A stretch of 64,000 nt of DNA. Origin: JBOFSQ01 sp051651625. Its GTDB lineage: Bacteria; Planctomycetota; Planctomycetia; Pirellulales; Thermoguttaceae. The DNA lies in the NCBI GenBank assembly GCA_051651625.1, contig JBOFSQ010000108.1, forward strand, positions 1 to 64,000, read 5' to 3'. The position numbers were made by a program, and so were the translations under genes. The notes below the pieces were generated by a model, which searched no databases, was not told the origin of the DNA, and saw only the letters and a program-made list of their open reading frames with translations. Below are positions 9,121-17,767 of the stretch, piece by piece (within the stretch, counting starts at the first letter, position 1; every line of letters begins with the position of its first letter).

Positions 9121-9128
9121 GTAGTTCA

Positions 9129-9247
9129 GGTTCGGCATAGCCGAACCCTCCAGTTATCAACGCCGTAGGCGTTTGGAGGGTTCGGCTATGCCGAACCCCT
9201 CAGTTATCAACGCCGTAGACGTTTGGAGGGTTCGGCTATGCCGAACC
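9129..9247. repeat. Three palindromes in a 50-bp tandem array
   Basis: GGTTCGGCATAGCCGAACC (9129-9147, again at 9179-9197 and 9229-9247, where the centre reads CTATG) is spaced exactly 50 bp apart by nearly identical spacers containing CAGTTATCAACGCCGTAG. It lies between the convergent MotA/TolQ-like and SDR genes. It resembles REP/BIME-type arrays and could end or protect transcripts from both sides. Confidence 0.85.
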
Positions 9248-9278
9248 GCTGTGTGAGTCAAAGTTATCCCGAACAGGT

Positions 9279-10037
9279 CTAGTGCATCGCCAAGCCGCCG
9301 CTGACATCGACAGTTGCGCCCGTCATGTAGTTTGCCAGTTCGCTGCACAGAAAGACAACCATCGCAGCCACTTCGTCTGTTTGGCCGAGTCGTCCCAGCG
9401 GGATGCGGCGGTTGTATCGTTCCGGGTCGGCAGCGACTGATGGTGCGATGATGTCGGTAAGCATAATTCCGGGGGCGACGCCGTTGACGTTGATGCCGAG
9501 TTTCGCGCAGTCGCGGGCGAGTGAAACGGTGAAACCGATGATCCCTGCCTTCGCCATGTCATAACTCGTCTTCCCCGTTTCTGAACCGCGAAACGCCGCC
9601 TGCGACGAGATGTTGACAATCTTGCCGCGCGTCGCCGCCGCCGTCATTCGCCGCACCGCTTCGCGGGCACAGAGAAACGTCCCCTGCAAGTTGATGTCGA
9701 TCCCTTTGCGAAACTCTTCCAGCGACAAATCCACGCACGATTGATACGGACAATAAGCAGCGTTGTTAACGAGAGCGAAAATCGGACCGAGTTCGCGCTC
9801 GGTCTTGTCGAACATCGCAATCACCTGTTCTTCAGACGCAATGTCCGCTTCGACGGCGATAGCGGTACCGCCACTCGCTACGATTTGCTGCACCACCGCA
9901 TCGGCGTCGCCGCGCCGCGAACGGTAGTTCACCGCCACTCGCGCACCTTCGCCCGCAAGCATCGTCGCCACACTCCGTCCCAGCCCCGACGCCGCTCCAG
10001 TCACAAGCACAACACGATCACGCAGTTTGAAATCCAT
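9279..10037 (-). CDS. SDR family oxidoreductase (FabG-like)
   Basis: 252 residues. It shows the classical short-chain dehydrogenase layout: the TGAASGLGRS cofactor loop at residues 14-23, VNNAAY near 90, the catalytic Ser in NISSQAAF with YDMAK about 14 residues later, and VAPGIMLTDI after the active site. The NYRSRRGDAD segment after the second strand, with basic residues, suggests NADP(H). The sequence resembles 3-oxoacyl-ACP reductases and glucose dehydrogenases, which cannot be told apart by reading. It starts at ATG 10037 and is followed convergently by the palindrome array. Confidence 0.88.
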   Translation of the reverse strand: MDFKLRDRVVLVTGAASGLGRSVATMLAGEGARVAVNYRSRRGDADAVVQQIVASGGTAIAVEADIASEEQVIAMFDKTERELGPIFALVNNAAYCPYQSCVDLSLEEFRKGIDINLQGTFLCAREAVRRMTAAATRGKIVNISSQAAFRGSETGKTSYDMAKAGIIGFTVSLARDCAKLGINVNGVAPGIMLTDIIAPSVAADPERYNRRIPLGRLGQTDEVAAMVVFLCSELANYMTGATVDVSGGLAMH

Positions 10038-10108
10038 TGGTTTTTCCAGTAGCGGTTAACGGTTAATTTCGTCATTCGGTGCTTATCGTGAAAGACGGAG
10101 CCACACCA

Positions 10109-11224
10109 TCACTTCAGCAGGGCATCAAGGTCAATCCCTTTCAAGTCGATGACGCCGATTGTGTGTGGCGTGCTGTTGTCTTCGAGGTCGATGTTGGCGA
10201 CGTAGAGTTTGTCGCCGCGGAGGCACACCTCGGAGCAGCGATCAAGTGCGCCAGCTTTCTTCGCTGCCGCGTCGGGGTTCGTCGGATTTTTTGCCAAAAT
10301 CACACTCTTGCCGTTCGCAGGATTCATCGCCACGACGGCGTTCCCAACGTAGTCAGCGAAAAAGACGATGCCGTTTGCTGCGATCTTGATTCCGTCGATA
10401 CTTTCCATCGGGCCGCCAGTGTTGACAACGTGGTGCGCGGTGACACTCTTGCCGCTGTTATCAAGCGAGACTTCGATCAGTTCTTTGTCACCGAAGTTTG
10501 CAACATAGAGTTTGCCGTCTTGCGTCAGCCCAAGACCGTTTGCACCGACTTTCCACGCTCCGTCGCGATCTGCGTCGCTGGTCTCGAAGCGAAAAATGAA
10601 GTGCGAGTCGCGCCCGTATGGCTCAACGCGAAGCGGCCCCTTCGGAGATGCGCCGCTGAAGCGTTCGTCAAGACGACTGAGCGTGAACGCGAAGACACCG
10701 CTAGTCATCGGCATCGTGACGATGGAAGGCTCAATCTGCGTCTCGGCAACGTAGAGAACGCCGTTGTGAATATCCAAACCGTTGGCTTGAACAAGCCCTT
10801 CGATGACAGTCTCGCAGCGTACCGGTTTTCCGCCGTCGTGAATGACGCGAAGGATGCGCGACTTGTGATTTGGGTTTCCGCCAAGACACTGGCTATCGGC
10901 AACATACAAGTGCCCGTCGGGACCGAATGCGATTCCGAGCGGCGTTGCGCGACCCGTTTCGGGGTGTGCGGGGAGCGTGAAATAGTGTGAGACTTTGTCG
11001 CTGGAATCAATCCGCAGCAGCGACGCATCCCCCTTTTCGCCGATGACGGGAACGGCGAGAATAATGTCGCCGGTCTGCGGATGCACCGTCATTCCGTCGG
11101 GGTGAAGCATCCCGTCACCAAGCTCAATGGCCTTGAACGGTTTTGTGACAGGCTCCGCGCCGTTTGCATACACAGCAAGCAGCATCATGGCGACAAACAG
11201 AAACATGTGGCGTGAACAACTCAT
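10109..11224 (-). CDS. Secreted SMP-30/gluconolactonase-like beta-propeller protein
   Basis: 371 residues, starting at ATG 11224 behind GAAGGAGACCACG. A signal peptide (MFLFVAMMLLAVYANGA) precedes repeated blade motifs: HPDGMTVHPQTGDI, PLGIAFGPDGHLYVADS, NGLDIHNGVLYVAET, NGLGLTQDGKLYVANFG and IDGIKIAANGIVFFADY. This is the SMP-30/NHL-like six-blade propeller pattern, which in enzymes supports lactone hydrolysis with a bound metal. Whether this protein is an enzyme or a binding protein is open. It probably acts in the periplasm or at the surface and lies 71 bp upstream of the SDR gene on the same strand, perhaps as an operon. Confidence 0.8.
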   Translation of the reverse strand: MSCSRHMFLFVAMMLLAVYANGAEPVTKPFKAIELGDGMLHPDGMTVHPQTGDIILAVPVIGEKGDASLLRIDSSDKVSHYFTLPAHPETGRATPLGIAFGPDGHLYVADSQCLGGNPNHKSRILRVIHDGGKPVRCETVIEGLVQANGLDIHNGVLYVAETQIEPSIVTMPMTSGVFAFTLSRLDERFSGASPKGPLRVEPYGRDSHFIFRFETSDADRDGAWKVGANGLGLTQDGKLYVANFGDKELIEVSLDNSGKSVTAHHVVNTGGPMESIDGIKIAANGIVFFADYVGNAVVAMNPANGKSVILAKNPTNPDAAAKKAGALDRCSEVCLRGDKLYVANIDLEDNSTPHTIGVIDLKGIDLDALLK

Positions 11225-11540
11225 CGTGGTCTCCTTCGTTTTTGTGGGACGTGGTTAATTTTTCCTGTAACATCTAACGGTTAATTTCGCCATTCGGCGC
11301 GTACTCGGCGGGAAGCTATCCGGCACAATTCGTGTTGATGTCGTGCGGTGAATCGGACACGGGAAGCGTAAGCGAGTGACCGAATCGCCGTTCCAACGTC
11401 AGCGTTTTGTAGAGAACGGATTTATCTGTTCTGCAGAACAATCACACGCGCCGCATCACAACAAAAGCAGGGAAGGAGCAAAGCGTACCCACGGACAGCG
11501 AAAACGCTAATAACACGATTGCACACGTCAACAAGTTTTA
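11225..11540. other. Gene-free stretch with an R1 core in reverse (left-type)
   Basis: A short motif (CATTCGGCGCGTACTCGGCGGG, near 11290-11311, also seen in variant form at 44940) is followed by the reverse R1 core at 11361-11389 (GAAGCGTAAGCGAGTG) and then GAACGGATTTATCTGTTC near 11414, a hairpin motif also present at 31890. No coding potential was recognised. Confidence 0.6.
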
Positions 11541-11777
11541 TCACTGGTGATGCGTTGAGCGTGCGCGTTCTTGGTGCAATACTTCCATCCAATCATCCAT
11601 CGAAATACCTGTCTCGACCGACGGTACGTCGAACGGCGACGACGAATCTTCCGCAACGGGCATAATCGAAAACATTGCGCCGTCACGCCGCCGTACTAAA
11701 ACCTTCCCGTCAACTTCTGCTCGGTCGAGCACGCTTCCCAATTGTTGACGCGCTTCGGAGTAAGTGTAGATGTTCAT
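11541..11777 (-). CDS. Phd/YefM-like antitoxin
   Basis: 78 residues. YTYSEARQQLGSVLDRAEVDGKVLVRRRDGAMFSIMP is the N-terminal DNA-binding fold of the Phd/YefM antitoxin family (the stretch is quoted in part: YSEARQQL, then VLVRRRDG). The acidic C-terminal half is the likely toxin-binding segment. It starts one base after the stop of the PIN-domain toxin, so toxin comes first and antitoxin second, the reverse of the usual vapBC or phd-doc order. An AGGTCT sequence just before the ATG, inside the toxin's end, is the likely ribosome site. It should repress its own promoter. Confidence 0.8.
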   Translation of the reverse strand: MNIYTYSEARQQLGSVLDRAEVDGKVLVRRRDGAMFSIMPVAEDSSSPFDVPSVETGISMDDWMEVLHQERARSTHHQ

Positions 11778-11778
11778 T

Positions 11779-12171
11779 TTAGACCTCCATAACTTCGATT
11801 GTAAGTTTGCGGGCGATGCGTTGCAGTGGTTCGTCCAAAGTCAACAGCGGCGATTGGCATTGCAATGCGCAATCTAAAAAATAAGCGTCGTACGCATAGA
11901 TGTTGTATTGTGCTGCTAACGCAATGACATTTTTCATGTCCACATCGACATAGCGCAGAGGAATCATTTGAAACACATCCCATGCACGTTGCAGGGGTTT
12001 GCAGGTCGTTCGTTTTCGTTTAATCATTGCGGAAAAAGCGTTGCCGATTTCCCACATAATCGAAGCTGGCGCAATGAGTTGCCGCCCGCGCGTCAACGCA
12101 ATAATCTCCTTGCGTTGCGGCTCGCCCATAATCACGGCAATCACCGCCGATGTGTCCACGACAATGTCCAT
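11779..12171 (-). CDS. PIN-domain ribonuclease toxin (VapC-like)
   Basis: 130 residues from ATG 12171, preferred because the PIN fold begins at once with MDIVVDTSAVIAVI and GGGGGC lies upstream; ATG 12186 is the alternative. The catalytic acids of PIN nucleases are visible: Asp in VDTSA, Glu in MWEIGNA, and the Asp residues of YAYDAYFLDCAL. VapC-type toxins cut tRNA or rRNA and are neutralised by the partner antitoxin encoded 1 bp downstream. No second antitoxin candidate lies upstream. The module sits among R1 repeats and a Vat-like acetyltransferase, so it looks accessory. Confidence 0.85.
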   Translation of the reverse strand: MDIVVDTSAVIAVIMGEPQRKEIIALTRGRQLIAPASIMWEIGNAFSAMIKRKRTTCKPLQRAWDVFQMIPLRYVDVDMKNVIALAAQYNIYAYDAYFLDCALQCQSPLLTLDEPLQRIARKLTIEVMEV

Positions 12172-12207
12172 TCGTTTAGCCCCCATAATTCGTTCGATAA
12201 CTGCGTA

Positions 12208-12245
12208 CTAAAAAACACGCGACAAGCAGACGCGATAGCGTGTAG
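12208..12245. repeat. R1 repeat fragment (left-type tail)
   Basis: AACACGCGACAAGCAGACGC and the following GATAGCG match the outer tail of R1 at 32270-32295 and 61225-61246. It lies between the toxin gene and the Vat-like gene. The rest of 12172-12394 shows no gene. Confidence 0.6.
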
Positions 12246-12394
12246 CCGCATCGCGGCGTTCTTATTATAGCCGTGGGCAAGACGTACTCTTCGCAGCCCT
12301 CGGTTAGCGACCCCAAATTGCAGGCGGAATGGAGCGTACTCGCACAATACGCGAAACTGCGTCATTGTGGCGGAAACGTCGATATGGTATAGGT

Positions 12395-13042
12395 CTAGCA
12401 GGTTTCCAACCATTGTTTGATACGCTCCTTCACATGCCCCAAATCGCTACAGGTCAATATGGGTATCAGAGCGTTTATCTCTTCAACGCTCAAATTCCAC
12501 CATTGCATTCTTTGCAATAGCGTGACCAGTTCGTCATCGAATCTTTTTCTTATCTGCTTCGCTGGGTTTCCGGCGACAATGGCATAAGGGAGTACGTTAT
12601 GTCCGACGACGCTGTTCATTCCAATGATCGCGCCGTCGCCAATATGAACACCGGGCAATATCGTCACGTTTTGCCCAAACCAGACATCGTTACCAACAAC
12701 AGTGTCGCCCCGAAGTGGCATTTGAGAGAGCGGTGGCACCTCCTGAAGCCAACCTTCGAGAATATAAAACGGGAACGTAGAAACGGCGTTCATTTGGTGA
12801 TTAGCACCATTCATGACAAAATTAACGCCTGCCGCAATCTGACAAAACTTTCCAATGATCAGTTTGTCGCCGCAGAAATCGTAGTGGTGTGTTACATGGC
12901 TTTCAAAATCGATGCCACTGAAATAGGTGAAGTCGCCAACAATAATGTTCGGTTTTGTTATCGTTGGCTTGACGTATGTCACCGTTTCAAGGTTTGGAAC
13001 TGGGAACACTTTATGCGGGTCGGGGATTGCACAATTTTGCAT
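12395..13042 (-). CDS. Vat/CatB-type xenobiotic acetyltransferase (left-handed beta-helix)
   Basis: 215 residues from ATG 13042 (AAAGG upstream; ATG 13096 would add 18 unconserved residues). The sequence follows streptogramin A acetyltransferases closely: VGDFTYFSG, IGKFCQIAAGVNFVMNGANH with the catalytic His, GDTVVGNDVWFGQNVTI, IGDGAIIGMNSVV, VAGNPAKQIRKRF and MQWWNLSVEEI. Family members O-acetylate streptogramins or chloramphenicol, or other natural substrates, using acetyl-CoA as trimers. Whether this gene confers resistance is unknown. Its place between a toxin module and R1 copies suggests acquisition. Confidence 0.88.
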   Translation of the reverse strand: MQNCAIPDPHKVFPVPNLETVTYVKPTITKPNIIVGDFTYFSGIDFESHVTHHYDFCGDKLIIGKFCQIAAGVNFVMNGANHQMNAVSTFPFYILEGWLQEVPPLSQMPLRGDTVVGNDVWFGQNVTILPGVHIGDGAIIGMNSVVGHNVLPYAIVAGNPAKQIRKRFDDELVTLLQRMQWWNLSVEEINALIPILTCSDLGHVKERIKQWLETC

Positions 13043-13164
13043 ACGCCGACCTTTCTCAAAAAGGTGTCCGTTTTCGGTTGAATAACAACGCGTCATTGAA
13101 CGTCAGGTTCAGAGCATGCGCGAAAGCATAGCCGTTTTCGCGTTTTTGGCAAGCGAGACGCGCG

Positions 13165-13330
13165 GGGAAATGTGTTGTCGCGTGTGATTTGGATTCCCGC
13201 TTTCGTGTCGAACGACGAGTTCTGCGTCCAATGGCAATTCGGGCACTCGCTTACGCTTCGTGTTCTTGTTCGGACGCTTCGCGTGCTGATTGTTCTGGTC
13301 GCTCGCTTACGCTTCCCGCTCCGATTCTGG
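13165..13330. repeat. R1 dispersed repeat, forward (right-type) copy
   Basis: It reads TTGTCGCGTGTGATTTGGAT, a TTCCCGC motif, AACGACGAGTTCTGCGTCCA, and then the R1 core twice (13246-13266 and a variant at 13299-13330). It is homologous to the reverse complement of 32190-32300 and to 38045-38160. The rest of 13043-13337 shows no gene. Confidence 0.8.
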
Positions 13331-13337
13331 GGAATGC

Positions 13338-14864
13338 TTATTCTGCGATACGACTCCACGCTGGGGCGAGGGCGTCGAGGCAATGTTTGTAGCGTTCGTA
13401 TTTATGCTGATAAGTTTCGGCGAGGTCGGGGTTTGGATGATAGACGCGGTCGATGGCGACCATCGCCTTGCACGCCGCTGCATAATCTGGCGCAATACCA
13501 ACCGCTACCGCACCGCCTATCGCCGCACCGAGACAACCAAGTTCGGTTCCGGCTGGGACTTCAATCGGTATCTGAAAGACATCCGCAAACATCTGCGCCC
13601 AAACCGGACTGTTAACCGCACCGCCAGTAAGACGTATCGTACCGGGGCGCGGGCGAAAACGGAACAGACGCTCGGCGTGCCAACGATGCCCGAATACAAT
13701 CCCTTCAAAAATAGCACGAACAACGTCCGCACGAGTGTGACGACCATCAAGACCAAACAGACAACATTTAGCGTCGTGATCGACAGGATTCCCGTACAGA
13801 AATGGGAGAAAGACAATGCCGTTGTCGCCGCGTGGATCGGTCTGCGCGACAAGGTTGCTGCAATAATTGTAGATGTTGGTTTCGTCGCCACGGAACGCGA
13901 AGAGAGCTTTGTCGCTCTCGAAAAACTGCGAGACAAACCACTCAAGATTGCTCGCCGATGTCGCACTCCCTTCCAGCATGAGATAATAGCCGTCGATGCT
14001 GTAACGGCTCGTCATAAACATCTCTTCGCTGACGATTGGCGTTGTGGAGATGTACTGATTGTTCCCCCAAGTTCCGGCGATCATACAGAAGATCGATTCG
14101 TCTGTCATGCCGACGGCGAGTCCGCAGGCGTCGATGTCAAACATACCAGCAGCGACGGGAGTTCCCGCGACGAGTCCAGTAGCAGTCGCGGCGTCTGGTG
14201 TGACATTTCCGCAAATATCCGACGAACGGCGTAGCGGCGGCAACAAGTTTCGGTAATCGCGGAGTCCCCAAGCATCGAGAAGTTCGTCGTCGTAGTCCGC
14301 CTTGCCGACATCAAGAAGACTCGTCCCCGACATGTCCGTCAGTTCCGCAAACGCTTCGCCCGTGAGACGATAACGCACAAAGTCTTTGCACATAAAAACG
14401 TGCCGCGCGCGGCGGAGCGATTCTGGCTCGTTGTCGTGGAGCCATCGCAGTATCGCGTTGGGCTGACCCGCCCAGAGAGTCTGCATCGTCTTGGCTATGA
14501 CAGTCGCAAGCACGCCGTCGCGCTGCCACTTTTCAACGTAGCTGCGGGCGCGTGTATCAGAAGAGATGATGCCGTTGCGAACAGCGAAACCGTTCGCATC
14601 GACGAGATAAAGTCCGTTGCCGTGCCCAGTACAACTGACACAAACAATCGCTTTCGGATCGATAGCGGCTTGTGCAACAGCGTCGCGGATGACTTCGCAA
14701 GTTCGCGCCCAGAGTGCGTCCATGCACTGCTCTGTCCAGCCGGTGTGTTGGTAGATGTGCTCGATCTTGCGCGTTGCCATTCCGCACTCGCTTCCGCGCT
14801 GATCGAAAACCGCCGCCTTCACCATCGTCGAACCGCAATCAATACCGACGAAATACTGTGTCAC
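13338..14864 (-). CDS. FGGY family carbohydrate kinase, L-xylulokinase (LyxK)-like
   Basis: 508 residues, close to the E. coli LyxK length. The N-terminal ATPase loop is FVGIDCGSTMVKAAVFD. LyxK-like blocks follow: TGWTEQCMD, ISSDTRA, QTLWAGQPNAILRWL, and in the C-terminal half GTWGNNQYIS, LEGSATSASNLEWF, FLPFLYG and the FGGY nucleotide-binding RLTGGAVNSPVW. Such kinases phosphorylate a ketopentose (L-xylulose, D-ribulose or similar) with ATP. The exact sugar is inferred from similarity only. It lies 51 bp downstream of the HZS-alpha-like gene's end on the same strand, with a likely ribosome site GAAGGAGG upstream of ATG 14864. Confidence 0.86.
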   Translation of the reverse strand: MTQYFVGIDCGSTMVKAAVFDQRGSECGMATRKIEHIYQHTGWTEQCMDALWARTCEVIRDAVAQAAIDPKAIVCVSCTGHGNGLYLVDANGFAVRNGIISSDTRARSYVEKWQRDGVLATVIAKTMQTLWAGQPNAILRWLHDNEPESLRRARHVFMCKDFVRYRLTGEAFAELTDMSGTSLLDVGKADYDDELLDAWGLRDYRNLLPPLRRSSDICGNVTPDAATATGLVAGTPVAAGMFDIDACGLAVGMTDESIFCMIAGTWGNNQYISTTPIVSEEMFMTSRYSIDGYYLMLEGSATSASNLEWFVSQFFESDKALFAFRGDETNIYNYCSNLVAQTDPRGDNGIVFLPFLYGNPVDHDAKCCLFGLDGRHTRADVVRAIFEGIVFGHRWHAERLFRFRPRPGTIRLTGGAVNSPVWAQMFADVFQIPIEVPAGTELGCLGAAIGGAVAVGIAPDYAAACKAMVAIDRVYHPNPDLAETYQHKYERYKHCLDALAPAWSRIAE

Positions 14865-14915
14865 AAAAACCTCCTTCGATTACACGCCACAACGGAACAA
14901 ACACAACCGCAAACA

Positions 14916-17588
14916 TCATCTGGCAACATCTTCATAACTCGGAACGGGACGGAAGTTTTCTTCTTCACGAAACTTCAAGTTCTTCTTCCCGTAGTATGTT
15001 CCGTAGTATTGACCGTTGGAATCGACCCACGTTGTTATTTTCACACGATCTTCTGGCGTCATGTCGGTGAAACATTCACTCTTCGGATCGGTGATACGTT
15101 TGACGAGTTTGCTGGCGTGCGAACCGAGCGTGTACGGCGGTAGATAATGGTTGTTCCCCGCTTTTGGATGGTTTTCACCAATGACAGGGAACGGATCGCG
15201 TTTCATCAACTCCTCGTATGAGCGGCTGAAGTGTTGCGTCAATTCGCCGTCGAGGCGAAGTCCGCCTTTCGGATTTGTGCCGCCGTGACACGCAGCGCAG
15301 TATCGATCTAAAACAGGCTGAACATCGCTGGGATAATGAAGCGGTCTTGCACCAGTCTCTTCTCCCGGTTGCGGACCGGGTTGCTTCGGAGGCTGCATAA
15401 GAGCGAGTGGAAACGTCGCGGCAGTTTTTGAAACCGCGCCAGCCTGTTCGTGACAACCAACGCAAGAACGCACCTCGCCGGGGCGAAAGTTAACAAACGT
15501 CCGTTCACGCTGAACCTCCATAAAGTTCTCGTCGAGAACTTGGAAGAAGATATTCTTGTCCGCTCGGACGAGAAAGTTCGCACTCCCATCCTCTTCGACA
15601 GGGACAATCCCGTCTTGAAGTTTGAGTCCCAAATGCGTATTCAAAGAGATCGCAGAGTGCTGCTGATCGACGCAATCGTCTTGAATGTTCCCCCAAAAAC
15701 GCCGCGCTGCCCAAGGTCGGGGGACTTGTTCGTTGACGCGAATATACTTTATCGTTCCGCGCGGAACGCCGTCGAGTCCGCGATAGACATCAGTGACAAT
15801 AGCTTGCGCCAAACCGTTTTTTGCAAGTTCTGGATCGATTGTGCCTTCCGAGACGCTCTCTTTTTCTCGCGGTCGAATCGGGATCGCCGACCAACACGAG
15901 CTATCCGGTTCGAGATGCAGAAGTTTTCGTACACCGTGTTCGTCGATCAGGTAAAGTCCGTAGGCGTCTGGAGTGTTCCACGGTTTGTCGGGATTGTAGG
16001 AAACGAGAAACCGCTCCGCATCTAGCGGGAACGGGTCCATAAAAAGCGGACCTTGGCTCGTGTTACCGCGACCATCCCACTCGTAACTTGTGTGAATTAA
16101 TCCTTCGGGCTGGAACGGTTTAGTCGCCCCGCCCGCGATATTGTCCCAACCCCACTGGTGCCGCGTATCGACCTCCGGCGTGATGTAAGTCACCGGATCG
16201 CCATTGCGAAGATTCAGATTCGTATCAATTCGCATGACCGTGCCGACACCGAGCGGCATGTGCGGTGCGCCGATGGCGACAAACAAATCGTTCGTACCCG
16301 GAATCGGACGCGCGACATGAAAAACCGACGGGAACACAATACTCGCACCATAAACTTCGGCTGACCCCGTTCCATCAGGACGCACTGCCCAAAGCCCTTT
16401 GTTTGTAGTGGCTCCGTTGTCAACGTATTCCCAACGAGTGTAGAGAATGCGACCATCGCGCATCACTGCTGGTGCCGACTCGCTCAATGAACTGTTCGAG
16501 AGTTTTTCGATATTGTTTCCGCTAGAGTCTGCGCGATACAGAACGCTCGTCGTCAGAATGTCAGGCCCGTCGCAGAGAATACCGAACTCGCATCGCGTCG
16601 AGACAAAACAGAATCCGCCATCGGGGAGATAGCACGGGTGCATATCGTCGGTGTGGTGATGATACAACGGGTGCCAATCCTGCCGATATTTTGCGATGCG
16701 CGCGGACTCGTCGGCTGGCGGAAATGTCAGTTGCCGCAGACCAGTTCCATCGACGCCAATTTCCCAGATGCGAAAACCTTCGCCAATCTTCGCTTTGTAG
16801 TCGAAGATGATTTTCTTGCCGTCATACGAAAGGTTGCATCGTCCGACGATTCCACTCGTGAGCGATTCGGGCAGCAGCGTGCGAACGCTTCCGTCATTCA
16901 GCGAGAGAACACACAGATCGCTTCCGAAGTATACACAGCCGTCGATGAAGTCGGTGTAGTAGTGCGATGATTGGAGTGTTTTTCGGCGGACGAAGAGAAT
17001 TGATTCAACACCGGCAAGCAAGTTGCGCACATCTTCTCGCGTTGCGTTCATCTCGGTACGCCGTCGCTCCAGTTCGGCGAGGCGGATGCGGCGTTCTTGT
17101 TCTTCAAAGACATCTGCGGCAGGCGAGTTTTTCTCGTTCGACAGAGCCAATCCGCGAAAGTGCGGCATGTAGTTGTTTGTGCTCAAACGAATCGTGTGCT
17201 TTCCTTCGGCGAAGTCGAACGGCCCGAGCGTCTCCCATTGCAGATGTGCCGCGTGAAACCCGCCAGTCAGTTTGGAAAGAATCGGTTCCGCGATGACGTT
17301 GCCATCAATCGCCAGAATCGTTTCGCGTGATTCTCCAGAGGCGTACAAGATGTGGACGTAGTACGCGCCCGATGTTTCCACCTGCGCCGTCCACTCCACG
17401 AAACCACTCTGACCGTGCAAAACGGCGAGATTACTCCAATTTCCGTCGCGTGGATTGACTCCATCGCTTCGAGACGACATGTTCTCCGCAGGGATCAAAA
17501 CATCAGCAGCGGACAAAACGCCACTGATAGCTGCGAAGAAAACCAAAGCCAAAAATACTGTGTTGTGTTTCATCGTTTGGTCGCTCAT
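14916..17588 (-). CDS. Secreted PD40-propeller / dihaem cytochrome c protein related to hydrazine synthase alpha
   Basis: 890 residues from ATG 17588 (AGAAAG upstream; ATG 17573 is possible). A signal peptide is followed by a beta-rich galactose-binding-like region (about 35-150), a short coiled segment, a WD40/PD40-type propeller (about 200-560), and a C-terminal cytochrome region with haem motifs CVGCH (709-713) and CAACH (764-768). This order matches the middle-domain/cytochrome layout of hydrazine synthase alpha subunits; related multidomain proteins are common in planctomycetes that do not do anammox. It probably acts outside the inner membrane in electron transfer or substrate oxidation. 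No HzsB/C partners are visible, so hydrazine synthesis is not claimed. Confidence 0.78.
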   Translation of the reverse strand: MSDQTMKHNTVFLALVFFAAISGVLSAADVLIPAENMSSRSDGVNPRDGNWSNLAVLHGQSGFVEWTAQVETSGAYYVHILYASGESRETILAIDGNVIAEPILSKLTGGFHAAHLQWETLGPFDFAEGKHTIRLSTNNYMPHFRGLALSNEKNSPAADVFEEQERRIRLAELERRRTEMNATREDVRNLLAGVESILFVRRKTLQSSHYYTDFIDGCVYFGSDLCVLSLNDGSVRTLLPESLTSGIVGRCNLSYDGKKIIFDYKAKIGEGFRIWEIGVDGTGLRQLTFPPADESARIAKYRQDWHPLYHHHTDDMHPCYLPDGGFCFVSTRCEFGILCDGPDILTTSVLYRADSSGNNIEKLSNSSLSESAPAVMRDGRILYTRWEYVDNGATTNKGLWAVRPDGTGSAEVYGASIVFPSVFHVARPIPGTNDLFVAIGAPHMPLGVGTVMRIDTNLNLRNGDPVTYITPEVDTRHQWGWDNIAGGATKPFQPEGLIHTSYEWDGRGNTSQGPLFMDPFPLDAERFLVSYNPDKPWNTPDAYGLYLIDEHGVRKLLHLEPDSSCWSAIPIRPREKESVSEGTIDPELAKNGLAQAIVTDVYRGLDGVPRGTIKYIRVNEQVPRPWAARRFWGNIQDDCVDQQHSAISLNTHLGLKLQDGIVPVEEDGSANFLVRADKNIFFQVLDENFMEVQRERTFVNFRPGEVRSCVGCHEQAGAVSKTAATFPLALMQPPKQPGPQPGEETGARPLHYPSDVQPVLDRYCAACHGGTNPKGGLRLDGELTQHFSRSYEELMKRDPFPVIGENHPKAGNNHYLPPYTLGSHASKLVKRITDPKSECFTDMTPEDRVKITTWVDSNGQYYGTYYGKKNLKFREEENFRPVPSYEDVAR

Positions 17589-17606
17589 CTTTCTGGGGCT
17601 GGCAAA

Positions 17607-17640
17607 ACTCAAACCGTCTTGAGTATAGCGGTGAAGTTCC
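17607..17640. repeat. R2 end fragment
   Basis: ACTCAAACCGTCTTGAGTAT forms a hairpin (CTCAA..TTGAG) and matches the ACTCAAGACGGTTTGA end of R2. It lies in the 5' region of the HZS-alpha-like gene, divergent from serC. A similar fragment is at 20557-20578. Confidence 0.5.
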
Positions 17641-17767
17641 CATCGTGAATGGGGGCAGGCATTTGCTACACCCATGCCATGGCATCCCTTGGTCTCGCGC
17701 GATTCTTGCGTATAATCTGCGGCGTCTGTTGTGTGTACACCTGCCCACTCATTAAGGAGATGCTCTC

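Noticed and set aside
9129..9247. CRISPR array
   Set aside because: Only three palindromes with identical spacers; CRISPR spacers would be unique and no cas gene is present.
10079..10990. 303-residue plus-strand reading opposite the beta-propeller gene
   Set aside because: It is a high-coding-density shadow; the minus strand has a signal peptide, ribosome site and blade motifs.
13290..14234. Plus-strand reading opposite the LyxK-like kinase
   Set aside because: The minus strand encodes a complete FGGY kinase; the plus-strand reading is the shadow of that gene plus R1.
14916..17588. Hydrazine synthase and anammox metabolism
   Set aside because: Only one alpha-like subunit is present with sugar-related neighbours; no HzsB/C or hydrazine dehydrogenase was seen.
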